NCBI GenBank assembly: GCA_039000515.1
Contig: JBCFYV010011135.1
Span: 28,515,326 to 28,579,325, forward strand
Direction of reading: 5' to 3'
DNA: 64,000 nucleotides
From: Timema cristinae
Taxonomy: Eukaryota; Arthropoda; Insecta; Phasmatodea; Timematidae
The notes beneath the pieces are model-generated. The model ran no database searches, was not told where the DNA came from, and was given only the letters and a program-made list of their open reading frames with translations. Below are positions 32,285-43,512 of this stretch, one piece after another (the first letter of the stretch is position 1; every line of letters begins with the position of its first letter). The position numbers were made by a program, and so were the translations under genes.

Positions 32285-33020
32285 CTAGCGGTACCGGGAT
32301 CTCAGGTCACTTACTACCCCACCGGCTCGAGGATAAGAGGTGAGGGCAGCGACTGGGTTTCGGGGATATTACCTTCCTACCAAATTTACTGTTTCGGCGT
32401 CATGGGGGGGAACTCTTTCTAAATTACTATTTGGACTTTGTTATTAACTTATGTTTATTTGAATATTGACTATGCTACGCGCTTATCGCTGCTGGGAGTT
32501 AGACCGTCGCTTTCGCCACCGCTTATATCCAGGGTCTGGGCCCTATTCAAATGTATTTCATACATTTGCCAATATTAGCTTTTAACCTGAGATTGTCAGG
32601 TCCTGGGTTCGAAACCCGGCTTATGTTATTTTCAAGTATAGCTGTTTCTGGACTCATCTTTGTTCGCCAAGTTAAACGCCTAGGGTTGTTAAGTTATTAT
32701 TACCTTGTGGCCTTGTTTGATTGTTATGACGTCACGTTTGCTACGGGCGTCTGTAAGAAAGATATATATTTATACTAGGGTGGATAACTTAAACGCTAGA
32801 GTAACCAGTTTAGGAACTAATCAATTTAACGAAGTAACCAAAGACCATGTCACTGAGATCCCGGACCGTTACCTTTGATGGGTTTAATGTAATGTGATTT
32901 GCCTTGAGGAGGTAACGTTTATGTTTACCTTTGATGTAAGTGATTTCCGCAATGGACGGAAAAGCGCGCTTCACGCGGTGTTGATTGTTTGCTCAGCTTG
33001 TTATTGTTCTTTTTTGACTA

Positions 33021-33026
33021 AATAAA
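33021..33026 (+). promoter_or_regulatory. LTR polyadenylation signal
   Basis: AATAAA about 80 bp before the LTR end; the equivalent in the 3' LTR is 45,035-45,040. Confidence 0.55.
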
Positions 33027-33107
33027 ATTGTTATGTTCATTCAGGTAACTCTTTACCTAATTTACTGCCTCTCTCACCTTATAGATATTAAGGGGGGGGT
33101 TGCAAAA

Positions 33108-33123
33108 TGGTAGCAGAGCGTGG
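33108..33123 (+). promoter_or_regulatory. Primer binding site, initiator tRNA-Met
   Basis: TGGTAGCAGAGCGTGG lies 3 bp after the 5' LTR. The first 11 bases and the last three match the complement of the 3' end of animal initiator tRNA-Met. The second pol copy has no such site because of the deletion at 39.62 kb. Confidence 0.85.
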
Positions 33124-33188
33124 TTTACGTGGTTAACGTGGTTAACGTGGTTAACATGGTTAGTGTGGTTAGCGTGGTTAACAGTGGT
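33120..33188 (+). repeat. 9-bp tandem repeat in the Gypsy leader
   Basis: Seven to eight GTGGTTAAC-like 9-mers (GTGGTTTAC, ATGGTTAGT and others) start inside the primer binding site's GTGG and run into the untranslated leader. It may have arisen by slippage during minus-strand initiation. Confidence 0.8.
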
Positions 33189-33423
33189 TACATGATTGAT
33201 GGTTACTGGCTAGTAATTATTGACTTTATAATTTCGACGTTTATGTCTATATTGTGCTCTTGGTCCTTAGTTCATGCCTCGAACGACTATGGCTCTATAA
33301 AGTATGGGCTTGGAAAGATGCCGAGAAATTAAACGAAAAAGGGAAATATGCCAGAGGGTTTATATTTTATGTAATACATTGTACGAATACCTATTTGTAT
33401 CTTTTTTCATACTGTCATTGGCC

Positions 33424-34464
33424 ATGGCTCCTCCGCTGAAACCAGACAAGCCATCAACCAAACTGACGAGATCTGATGTCTACAGACTGAACCGTGAACA
33501 ACTCATCGCCGAGCTCCAAAATTGGTCCACCCCTACTCCACCCAACGCAACGGTGGGTGAGTTAAGGTCTATTTTATGCGAACTAGTGAGTGAGGTTGGG
33601 GTATCTCCGGCAGATTTTGGCATGGACACAGTTGCGAGTGGTGAACAACCGATGATGCCCTCCCCTCCCCCCGTCCTCCAAACGCCAGCGGTATCTGTTA
33701 AATGTCATAGTAAGGTACTATTGGAAATATTAGGTCGCATTCCTGTGTGTAGTGGTCAGAACTACACGGAGTTATTTAACTTCTTGGTTGAAATTAGCCG
33801 GGCATCCCGCCTTAAACTCGTTAGTGAGCCCGAGTTTTTGACATTGTGTTTGTCCAAAACGTCGGGATTCTTAACCGAATTATTTTCCGGGGGTATTCAG
33901 GCAGGTTTATCAGTTAAGGCTGTAACTGACCAGATTCTTAATACGTTGTTACCTAGTAGAGTTAGACAGAAGTTATGCAGGGAGGTTGTGCATAGATTTC
34001 AGTTTCCGTGTGAAACTTTTAGGAACTTTGTTCTATCTATCACGGAGGCAGCTCGCGTACTCAATGCCGATCTTAAGGAGCCTGAACTTGTAAATATTAT
34101 TTTGGAGAATGTGTCGCCGCTTACCAGGCGCCATTTTGTGTTCTCAAGTAAACCAACTTGTATACTTGATCTCTATGCCTTGGCTTCGCACGTTGAAGAG
34201 ACTCTTCTCTCAGAAGAGGAATATCTCAATGCGCATGCGCCTGAGGTTGTAAGCCACGCGCGGTCGGGTTCAAATCCCGGAGCAAGTTCTCCTGTGCCGC
34301 TTATCGGCGCTCGTCCGCTCGGGAACCGTTCTAGGTACTTGGGGGGTAGTAACCCTGTGGGTGCTAACCAAGGGGGCCGCGGGCCTCGTGACATTTCTAG
34401 AGTTAGATGTTTCCGCTGCAATAGATTAGGGCACGTTCAGAGGGAGTGCAGGCAGGTAAACTAA
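33424..34464 (+). CDS. gag: Gag polyprotein of Ty3/Gypsy element
   Basis: A 346-codon capsid/nucleocapsid precursor that would form the cytoplasmic particle and package element RNA. I choose the ATG at 33,424 (MAPPLKPDKPSTKL). The frame is open from 33,304, but the 40 extra residues are hydrophobic and unlike a Gag start. An N-terminal helix-rich segment (RSDVYRLNREQLIAELQNW) resembles SAP-type motifs. The central part is the capsid region, and the C-terminus has one zinc knuckle, CFRCNRLGHVQREC (C-x2-C-x4-H-x4-C). A linker of G, S, N and P precedes it. The frame is intact. The pol frame overlaps by 40 nt in the -1 frame. The last 325 nt are duplicated exactly at 39,623-39,947. Confidence 0.9.
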   Translation: MAPPLKPDKPSTKLTRSDVYRLNREQLIAELQNWSTPTPPNATVGELRSILCELVSEVGVSPADFGMDTVASGEQPMMPSPPPVLQTPAVSVKCHSKVLLEILGRIPVCSGQNYTELFNFLVEISRASRLKLVSEPEFLTLCLSKTSGFLTELFSGGIQAGLSVKAVTDQILNTLLPSRVRQKLCREVVHRFQFPCETFRNFVLSITEAARVLNADLKEPELVNIILENVSPLTRRHFVFSSKPTCILDLYALASHVEETLLSEEEYLNAHAPEVVSHARSGSNPGASSPVPLIGARPLGNRSRYLGGSNPVGANQGGRGPRDISRVRCFRCNRLGHVQRECRQVN

Positions 34465-37400
34465 TAAGGCGCGTTCGCGACCGTGGTACGGCCGCGTCTG
34501 TAAGTTTTATGCCGCGGATTTTGAATCCCATGGTTAATGTTTGTATTGGTCCTGTGGGATGTTTAGGGTTATTTGATACTGGGGCGAGCAACTCCTTCAT
34601 TAGTGAGAAACTTCTTGGTATTATTGGGGACAAAGTTAATATTATGTGTGAAGATATTGGCCCGAAATCGTACACTGTTGCGAATGGGCAATGTTTAATG
34701 GTAGACCATAAGATACATCTCTCCATTAAAATTGACAGGTTTTCTTGGAAACGTTCCTTTTACGTAGTGCCGACCCTCCCGTTTGACATGGTTTTTGGGG
34801 AACGATTTTTTGTTTGAAACCAACGCTAGGTTGGATATGGAAAACGTATAGTCTCCTTTAGTTTTGCGCCAGGGGAATTTGTCTCGTTTGCGACCGAGAA
34901 AACGCCGCCATGCTTGTTTCCTTTGGAAAGGGATAAAGGGCCATTCAAAGGGTAGTTAACCGGTTTTCTGATGTAATCACAGATAGGTGGGGAAATGCGA
35001 CATTCTCCCTTACGACATTTGTTGCTCTTGACAACATCCCCGTACGGTCAGGGCCATACTCATGCGCTCCTCCCAAAATGGAGATTTTTAGAGATCTGAT
35101 TTTCGACTTAGAAAAAAAAGGAGTCATTCGCCCGTCTAAATCACCTTATGCCAGCCCCGCTTTCATTATTCCCCGCAAGGGCAAGGGGCATCGCCTCATT
35201 GTTGACTACAGGAAACTTAATAAGAAACTTGTTTTCGATCCTTATCCGATGCCTAGCCTAGAGTCGGCATTCCAACACCTTGGTAAAGCCAGGTATTACA
35301 GTCTCATTGATCTAACGCTAGCTTCCTCCAATGCGCGCTCTCAGAGCCATCCAAGAAATTTACCGCCTTTGTAACTCCGTGGCAGGTTTATGAATTTAAC
35401 CGCGTCCCGTTAGGCATTAGTTGCGGGGGACAAGCGCTTAGTAGAGTGTTAGATCATATTCTTGCCGACTTAAAATTTAAATTTGTTTTCAATTATCTCG
35501 ATGATATTTGCATTTATAGAAATTCACTTCAGGACCATTTGCGTCACGTAGAAACTGTGTTAGAACGTCTGCGCTCTGCTGGACTCACTGTTAATCCTGA
35601 AAAGATTACATGGGCTAAGGAGTCTGTCCCGTATCTGGGATATGTTATTTTCCCGGGGAAATTTGCTCGTTGACCCTGAGCGAGTCAGGCCTATTCTTGA
35701 CTTCCCTACCCCGAAGAATTTAAAGGGAACTTCTAGGTTTTTGGGGATGTGCGCATATTACGCCAGGTTTATCCCCTCCTTCTCTGAGTTAGCTTACCCG
35801 CTAAACAGCCTTAAGAAAAAGGGAGCTGTATTTGCGTGGGGTCGGGAACAAAATGATGCCTTTCTCGCCCTCAAACGGCACCTTGTCTCTCCGGCGGTAT
35901 TGCGCATGCCCGACTTCTCCCTCCCTTTTATTTTACATGTTGATGCGTCGTCAATTGCCCTCGCGCGGTGCTTTCGCAGCGAACCCCTGATGGATGTAGG
36001 CCGGTAGCGTTCGCCAGCAAGACCTTAAATGCTGCTGAGAAAAAGTACAGTACGTACGAAAAGGAATGCCTAGTTGTGTTTTCGCAGTAGAAAAGTTCTC
36101 AGACTACCTAGAGCTTAGAAAGTTTGACCTGTATACAGACAACATGGCGCTGACCTGGCTATGGAACCACCCCAAACAGTTGGGTAAAATAGGCCGCTGG
36201 ATCTGGAGGCTTTCTAGGTTTGACTTCACTACCCATCATGTCGCGGGTAAAGAGAATGTTGTAGCTGATGCGTTGTCGCGGATGGCAGAGGATCTTGACC
36301 CTGTAGGAGATGAAGCGGAGGTGGGAACGCTAGGCGTGATTCACACCATCCCAGAATCTTTTATTTCAATTGGTGCTCATCAGGCCGAGGATGAATTTTG
36401 TAAACAGCTCGTAGATAGGATTAGAACTGGGGAAGTAGTTGGGAACTATCGCCTGCGCAAGGGTCTCTTAGTGACTAATATTAGGGGGAGACCCAAATAC
36501 TATATTCCCGAGAAGCTCAGGCCTATGCTACTTAAGTATTTCCACGATTCTGTTTTGGGTGGGCATTGTGGGGTGCTCAAAACAGAGAGGAAAGTTTCCA
36601 AGGAGTTTTATTGGCCCAACTTGCCCAAGGACGTGAGGGAGTGGGTGCGCAAGTGTGAGGCCTGCCAAAGGGCCAAACCCTCACAAAACTCGAAATTTGG
36701 TTTTCATTCTGCTGACGTTGCCACACGCCCCTGGGAGAAAGTTTTTGTTGACTATGTTGGGCCCCTTACGCGTTCCTCCCAGGGCAACACGTCTATTTTG
36801 GTAGTGCTGGATGCATTTTCTAAATTTGTGGTGTTTAATTCCCCTTAGGAACATGAAGGCATCTACGACTGTGAATGCCTTATCTAGGCGGGTGTGGGGC
36901 GTTCTAGGAACCCCTAAGGTTGTGGTTAGTGACAATGGCCCCTGTTTCCGTTCCAAGCTTTCAAAGACATGTGCTTCTCTTGGGGGGTCAAACACGTGAC
37001 CACCAGCCCATACTACCCCTCCCCCAACCACGTTGAGCGTTTTAATAGGAATTTAAATGTGGCGCTAACTATTTCCACCACCAGGACCACTCTCATTGGG
37101 ACAAGGACCTCGACTTTCTGAACGTCGCGTTCAACTCTGCGTACCACGAGTCTGTCAGAGCCACTCCTGCCTCGGTCTTCTTGAATAGGGATTTAAACCA
37201 CCCCCTCTTAACCACGTGGGATGTTGACCCGCTCTTATCTGACGCCCATGACCGCCCCTTTGAAGAGAAGTGTGAACTCGCCTATAAAAATTTGTTAAAG
37301 TCTAGAAGGAAAGTAGCTGCTTCTTACAATCGGGGACGTCTCCCCGTCCCGTTTAATGTGGGTGACAAAGTAGTTTGTAAATGATTCCCCTTGAGCTCGG

Positions 37401-37556
37401 CGATGGACAAGACGTCGGCTAAGCTGGCATTCAAATGGAGTGGGCCATGGCACATCGACAATTTCCTAACGCCTGTCTCAGTCCTACTAGTGGGACATTG
37501 CGGACCCTTCTGTAACCCGCCGCGCCCACGTTAGCCACCTCAAGGCGGTGACGTAG
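34425..37556 (+). pseudogene. pol: Pol of Gypsy element, first copy, multiply frameshifted
   Basis: Protease (DTGA active site at 34,575-34,586), reverse transcriptase (YLDD near 35,497), RNase H and integrase are all recognisable, but the frame is broken at least a dozen times. Compared with the second copy (offset 5,483 bp at the start), the differences are almost all one-base indels in short runs: five instead of four T at about 34,791, lost G before AAAACG, lost G at TGCCTAGTTG, an extra T before AATTCCCC. Up to 34,790 the two copies are identical. At one point this copy keeps the frame (AAGAAAAAGGG at about 35,814) where the second does not. An in-frame TGA at about 37,382 is shared by both. 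I regard the breaks as more likely sequencing errors than decay. Confidence 0.85.
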
Positions 37557-38404
37557 TGAGTCCACGTCCTGTGCACAGAAGGCAGAGCGTTTATTGGTTA
37601 AGAATTTTTATGTGTATATGGAGTAAAATTTAGGAATTATCATAGGTTAATTTAGGTATATAGTGTAAAAGTTTAGGTTATCGTAGGTTATGCTTATTTC
37701 TGTTATATATGGACATTGATTCAAATCTAGGGGTAGGCCTACCCGAACTTCTATATAATCTAATGGTTATGACTTATGTTTGAGTGTCGCTCTGGGACTT
37801 GGAAGAATCCATACGCGTGTGTGCGCGCGTACTATATGAAAAAGGAAGATGATGCAGTGCTTGCCCTTGTAGAACACTCTTAGTTTCCTGTTGTGTCTAC
37901 TTGGAGGCATAGCCTCATGTGGATGCGCACCAAGTGCCGTGATGAACTGGATTAGATGGACTGCGCCTGCCATGCAGCCGTGTCAGAGCATTGTAGACTG
38001 TACACTTATATTATTTTTGTAACTGTAGTTTATTTGTTCTCAGAGAGGTCTTCACCCTTCCCTCCCCTTCCCTTTGGTTCGGGGCGAGATATCGAACGCG
38101 TCGTCTACAGAAGATGGAGGCGGCTGGGCCGACTGATATGTGGGACGAGTCTCAGCTTCAATGGGTCGTCAGAAAGAAGGAGAGCGAGAGCGTCAGTGCC
38201 GTGCGTGTACTACCGGCGTGACAGCTACTCCAGGATCTTTCAGAGCGCCACTACAGGTGGGCTTACTACTTGACCATGAGGCCGGCTATCCAAGGACTGT
38301 CATGAGGGTTCGTGGGATCATCTCCCATTGTCTGCCACTAACGGCAGGGAAGGTACCGCCCTGCCGTTACGCCTACTGCTGAGGACTCCTTCTGACATCC
38401 CGTC
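37557..38404 (+). other. Gypsy 3' internal region, first copy
   Basis: Sequence between pol and polypurine tract, corresponding to 43,042-43,893 with many one-base differences. The purine tract AGGGGGGGAGGA is at 38,405-38,416. Confidence 0.8.
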
Positions 38405-38416
38405 AGGGGGGGAGGA

Positions 38417-39625
38417 TGTAACAACTACATTGTAACAACACTCACCAACTCGGTACAGACCAACTGGGACAGCGATGTAACGACTTACATGGTAACAACA
38501 CTCGCCACTGGGACAAGCCAAACTGAGTCAACACGCGGCACTAGCTTGACCGGCGACCTACGGCTCTCGCCAAATACATCGGACTGACTGAAGGCGTGTC
38601 CGCGCCTGCCGGCAACGAGGACTCGACCACGTGTTCGGCCAGCAGAGAAGATGGATAGAAGAGTTCCGTTTCCCGCCTTCGCCGAGCTTCGAGAAGGTGC
38701 TAGGTGTTCGATATGATCTCGAACCTCTCCTCCCCCCTTGTTTGAATGTTCTCCAACCTTCCTTTCCTTCGATCCGCCCCCTTCTCTGAGAAATTATATT
38801 TCGTATAAATACTAGCGGTACCGGGATCTCAGGCACTTACTACCGACCCACCGGCTCGAGGATAAGAGTGAGGCAGCGACTGGGTTTCGGGGGATATTAC
38901 CTTCCTACCAAATTTACTGTTTCGGCGTCATGGGGGGAAACTCTTTCTAAATTACTATTTGGACTTTGTTATTAACTTATGTTTATTTGAATATTGACTA
39001 TGCTACGCGCTTATCGCTGCTGGGAGTTAGACCGTCGCTTTCGCCACCCGCTTATATCCAGGGTCTGGGCCCTATTCAAATGTATTTCATACATTTGCCA
39101 ATATTAGCTTTAACCTGAGATTGTCAGGTCCTGGTTTCGAACCCGGCTTATGTTATTTTCAAGTATACTGTTTCTGGACTCATCTTTGTTCGCCAAGTTA
39201 AACGCCTAGGGTTGTTAAGTTATTATTACCTTGTGGCCTTGTTTGATTGTTATGACGTCACGTTTGCTACGGGCGTCTGTAAGAAAGATATATATTTATA
39301 CTAGGGTTGGATAACTTAAAAGCTAGAGTAAACCCTTTAGGAACTAATCAATTTAACGAAGTAACCAAAGACCATGTCAGAGACCCGGACCGTTACCTTT
39401 GATGTTAATAAATGTGATTTGCCTTGAGGAGTAACGTTTAAGTTTACCTTTGATGTAAGGATTTCCGCAAAGGACGGAAAAGCGCGCTTCCACGCGGTGT
39501 TTATTTTTTGCTCAGCTTGTTATTGTTCTTTTTTGACTAAATAAAATTGTTATGTTCAAATTTAGTAACTCTTTACCTAATTTAAATGCCTTCTCTCACC
39601 TTTAAAAAATATTAAGGGGGGGGTT
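38417..39625 (+). repeat. Middle LTR, error-rich, 3' end lost
   Basis: Aligns with the outer LTRs from TGTAACAACT to GGGGGGGGTT, then runs straight into gag sequence. Scattered one-base insertions and losses (for example CTCGGTACAGACCAACTGG against CTCGGACAGACAACTGG) far exceed the two differences between the outer LTRs. Confidence 0.9.
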
Positions 39626-39947
39626 CTCAAGTAAACCAACTTGTATACTTGATCTCTATGCCTTGGCTTCGCACGTTGAAGAGACTCTTCTCTCAGAAGA
39701 GGAATATCTCAATGCGCATGCGCCTGAGGTTGTAAGCCACGCGCGGTCGGGTTCAAATCCCGGAGCAAGTTCTCCTGTGCCGCTTATCGGCGCTCGTCCG
39801 CTCGGGAACCGTTCTAGGTACTTGGGGGGTAGTAACCCTGTGGGTGCTAACCAAGGGGGCCGCGGGCCTCGTGACATTTCTAGAGTTAGATGTTTCCGCT
39901 GCAATAGATTAGGGCACGTTCAGAGGGAGTGCAGGCAGGTAAACTAA
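39623..39947 (+). pseudogene. Gag 3' fragment, second copy
   Basis: Identical to 34,140-34,464, including the zinc knuckle and stop. It is joined directly to the middle LTR with a 3-base overlap (GTT). The primer binding site, leader, gag start and most of the capsid region (1,041 bp) are missing. Confidence 0.92.
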
Positions 39948-42900
39948 TAAGGCGCGTTCGCGACCGTGGTACGGCCGCGTCTGTAAGTTTTATGCCGCGG
40001 ATTTTGAATCCCATGGTTAATGTTTGTATTGGTCCTGTGGGATGTTTAGGGTTATTTGATACTGGGGCGAGCAACTCCTTCATTAGTGAGAAACTTCTTG
40101 GTATTATTGGGGACAAAGTTAATATTATGTGTGAAGATATTGGCCCGAAATCGTACACTGTTGCGAATGGGCAATGTTTAATGGTAGACCATAAGATACA
40201 TCTCTCCATTAAAATTGACAGGTTTTCTTGGAAACGTTCCTTTTACGTAGTGCCGACCCTCCCGTTTGACATGGTTTTGGGGAACGATTTTTTGTTTGAA
40301 ACCAACGCTAGGTTGGATATGGGAAAACGTATAGTCTCCTTTAGTTTTGCGCCAGGGGAATTTGTCTCGTTTGCGACCGAGAAAACGCCGCCATGCTTGT
40401 TTCCTTTGGAAAGGGATAAAGGGGCCATTCAAAGGGTAGTTAACCGGTTTTCTGATGTAATCACAGATAGGTGGGGGAAATGCGACATTCTCCCTTACGA
40501 CATTGTTGCTCTTGACAACATCCCCGTACGGTCAGGGCCATACTCATGCGCTCCTCCCAAAATGGAGATTTTTAGAGATCTGATTTTCGACTTAGAAAAA
40601 AAAGGAGTCATTCGCCCGTCTAAATCACCTTATGCCAGCCCCGCTTTCATTATTCCCCGCAAGGGCAAGGGGCATCGCCTCATTGTTGACTACAGGAAAC
40701 TTAATAAGAAACTTGTTTTCGATCCTTATCCGATGCCTAGCCTAGAGTCGGCATTCCAACACCTTGGTAAAGCCAGGTATTACAGTCTCATTGATCTTAA
40801 CGCTAGCTTCCTCCAATGCGCGCTCTCAGAGCCATCCAAGAAATTTACCGCCTTTGTAACTCCGTGGCAGGTTTATGAATTTAACCGCGTCCCGTTAGGC
40901 ATTAGTTGCGGGGGACAAGCGCTTAGTAGAGTGTTAGATCATATTCTTGCCGACTTAAAATTTAAATTTGTTTTCAATTATCTCGATGATATTTGCATTT
41001 ATAGTAATTCACTTCAGGACCATTTGCGTCACGTAGAAACTGTGTTAGAACGTCTGCGCTCTGCTGGACTCACTGTTAATCCTGAAAAGATTACATGGGC
41101 TAAGGAGTCTGTCCCGTATCTGGGATATGTTATTTCCCGGGGAAATTTGCTCGTTGACCCTGAGCGAGTCAGGCCTATTCTTGACTTCCCTACCCCGAAG
41201 AATTTAAAGGGAACTTCTAGGTTTTTGGGGATGTGCGCATATTACGCCAGGTTTATCCCCTCCTTCTCTGAGTTAGCTTACCCGCTAAACAGCCTTAAAA
41301 AAAGGGAGCTGTATTTGCGTGGGGTCGGGAACAAAATGATGCCTTTCTCGCCCTCAAACGGCACCTTGTCTCTCCGGCGGTATTGCGCATGCCCGACTTC
41401 TCCCTCCCTTTTATTTTACATGTTGATGCGTCGTCAATTGCCCTCGGCGCGGTGCTTTCGCAGCGAACCCCTGATGGATGTAGGCCGGTAGCGTTCGCCA
41501 GCAAGACCTTAAATGCTGCTGAGAAAAAGTACAGTACGTACGAAAAGGAATGCCTAGGTTGTGTTTTCGCAGTAGAAAAGTTCTCAGACTACCTAGAGCT
41601 TAGAAAGTTTGACCTGTATACAGACAACATGGCGCTGACCTGGCTATGGAACCACCCCAAACAGTTGGGTAAAATAGGCCGCTGGATCTGGAGGCTTTCT
41701 AGGTTTGACTTCACTACCCATCATGTCGCGGGTAAAGAGAATGTTGTAGCTGATGCGTTGTCGCGGATGGCAGAGGATCTTGACCCTGTAGGAGATGAAG
41801 CGGAGGTGGGAACGCTAGGCGTGATTCACACCATCCCAGAATCTTTTATTTCAATTGGTGCTCATCAGGCCGAGGATGAATTTTGTAAACAGCTCGTAGA
41901 TAGGATTAGAACTGGGGAAGTAGTTGGGAACTATCGCCTGCGCAAGGGTCTCTTAGTGACTAATATTAGGGGGAGACCCAAATACTATATTCCCGAGAAG
42001 CTCAGGCCTATGCTACTTAAGTATTTCCACGATTCTGTTTTGGGTGGGCATTGTGGGGTGCTCAAAACAGAGAGGAAAGTTTCCAAGGAGTTTTATTGGC
42101 CCAACTTGCCCAAGGACGTGAGGGAGTGGGTGCGCAAGTGTGAGGCCTGCCAAAGGGCCAAACCCTCACAAAACTCGAAATTTGGTTTTCATTCTGCTGA
42201 CGTTGCCACACGCCCCTGGGAGAAAGTTTTTGTTGACTATGTTGGGCCCCTTACGCGTTCCTCCCAGGGCAACACGTCTATTTTGGTAGTGCTGGATGCA
42301 TTTTCTAAATTTGTGGTGTTAATTCCCCTTAGGAACATGAAGGCATCTACGACTGTGAATGCCTTATCTAGGCGGGTGTGGGGCGTTCTAGGAACCCCTA
42401 AGGTTGTGGTTAGTGACAATGGCCCCTGTTTCCGTTCCAAGGCTTTCAAAGACATGTGCTTCTCTTGGGGGGTCAAACACGTGACCACCAGCCCATACTA
42501 CCCCTCCCCCAACCACGTTGAGCGTTTTAATAGGAATTTAAATGTGGCGCTAACTATTTTCCACCACCAGGACCACTCTCATTGGGACAAGGACCTCGAC
42601 TTTCTGAACGTCGCGTTCAACTCTGCGTACCACGAGTCTGTCAGAGCCACTCCTGCCTCGGTCTTCTTGAATAGGGATTTAAACCACCCCCTCTTAACCA
42701 CGTGGGATGTTGACCCGCTCTTATCTGACGCCCATGACCGCCCCTTTGAAGAGAAGTGTGAACTCGCCTATAAAAATTTGTTAAAGTCTAGAAGGAAAGT
42801 AGCTGCTTCTTACAATCGGGGACGTCTCCCCGTCCCGTTTAATGTGGGTGACAAAGTAGTTTGTAAATGATTCCCCTTGAGCTCGGCGATGGACAAGACG

Positions 42901-43041
42901 TCGGCTAAGCTGGCATTCAAATGGAGTGGGCCATGGCACATCGACAAGTTCCTAACGCCTGTCTCAGTCCTACTAGTGGACATTGCGGACCCTTCTGTAA
43001 CCCGCCGCGCCCACGTTAGCCACCTCAAGGCGGTGACGTAG
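39908..43041 (+). pseudogene. pol: Pol of Gypsy element, second copy, two breaks
   Basis: Encodes the enzymes for reverse transcription and integration. In order: retropepsin (DTGA at 40,058-40,069), reverse transcriptase (DYRKLNKK; YLDD, with Tyr at 40,979), RNase H (HVDAS, Asp at 41,425; YTDN; VADALSR), integrase zinc finger (H-x6-H ... CEAC) and catalytic D, D, E at 42,235, 42,415 and 42,520 (D-x34-E), then a C-terminal KWSGPWH (GPY/F-like) module. It starts in the -1 frame relative to gag, so frameshifting is expected. I see no textbook slippery heptamer; GGTAAAC before the gag stop is the nearest. Breaks: a one-base loss in the A7 run at 41,297-41,303, and TGA at 42,868-42,870, after which the same frame continues to TAG at 43,039. 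Confidence 0.92.
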
Positions 43042-43512
43042 TGAGTCCACGTCCTGTGCAAGAAGGCAGGACGTGTTATTGGTTAAGAATTATTTATGTG
43101 TATATGGAGTAAAATTTAGGAATTATCATAGGTTATTTAGGTATATAGTGTAAAGTTTAGGGTTTATCGTAGGTTATGCTTATTTGTTATATTGGACATT
43201 GATTCAAATCTTAGGGGTAGGCCTACCCGAACTTCTATATATATCTAATGGTTAGTGACTTATGTTTGAGTGTCGCTCTGGGAACTTGGAAGAATCCATA
43301 CGCGTGTGTGCGCGCGTACTATATGAAAAAGGAAGATGATGCAGTGCTTGCCCTTGTAGAACACTCTTGTTCCTGTTGTGTCTACTTGGAGGCATAGCCT
43401 CATGTGGATGCGCACCAAGTGCCGTGATGAACTGGATTAGATGGACTGCGCCTGCCAGCAGCCGTGTCAGAGCATTGTAGACTGTACACTTATATTATTT
43501 TTGTAACTGTAG

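Larger units (their letters stand above)
31894..33104 (+). repeat. 5' LTR of Gypsy element
   Basis: Begins TGTAACAACTTACATTGTAA and ends GGGGGGGGTTGCA. It contains a TATA box, TATAAATA, at 32,277-32,284 with an initiator-like TCAGGTCACTT about 25 bp downstream, and a polyadenylation signal AATAAA at 33,021-33,026. The T-arm-like CTGGGTTCGAAACCCGG lies at about 32,612-32,628. Confidence 0.95.

Noticed and set aside
33304..33423. Longer Gag start using GTG/ATG-like codons upstream of 33,424
   Set aside because: The 40 extra residues are hydrophobic and Cys-rich; the ATG at 33,424 begins a normal Gag-like N-terminus.
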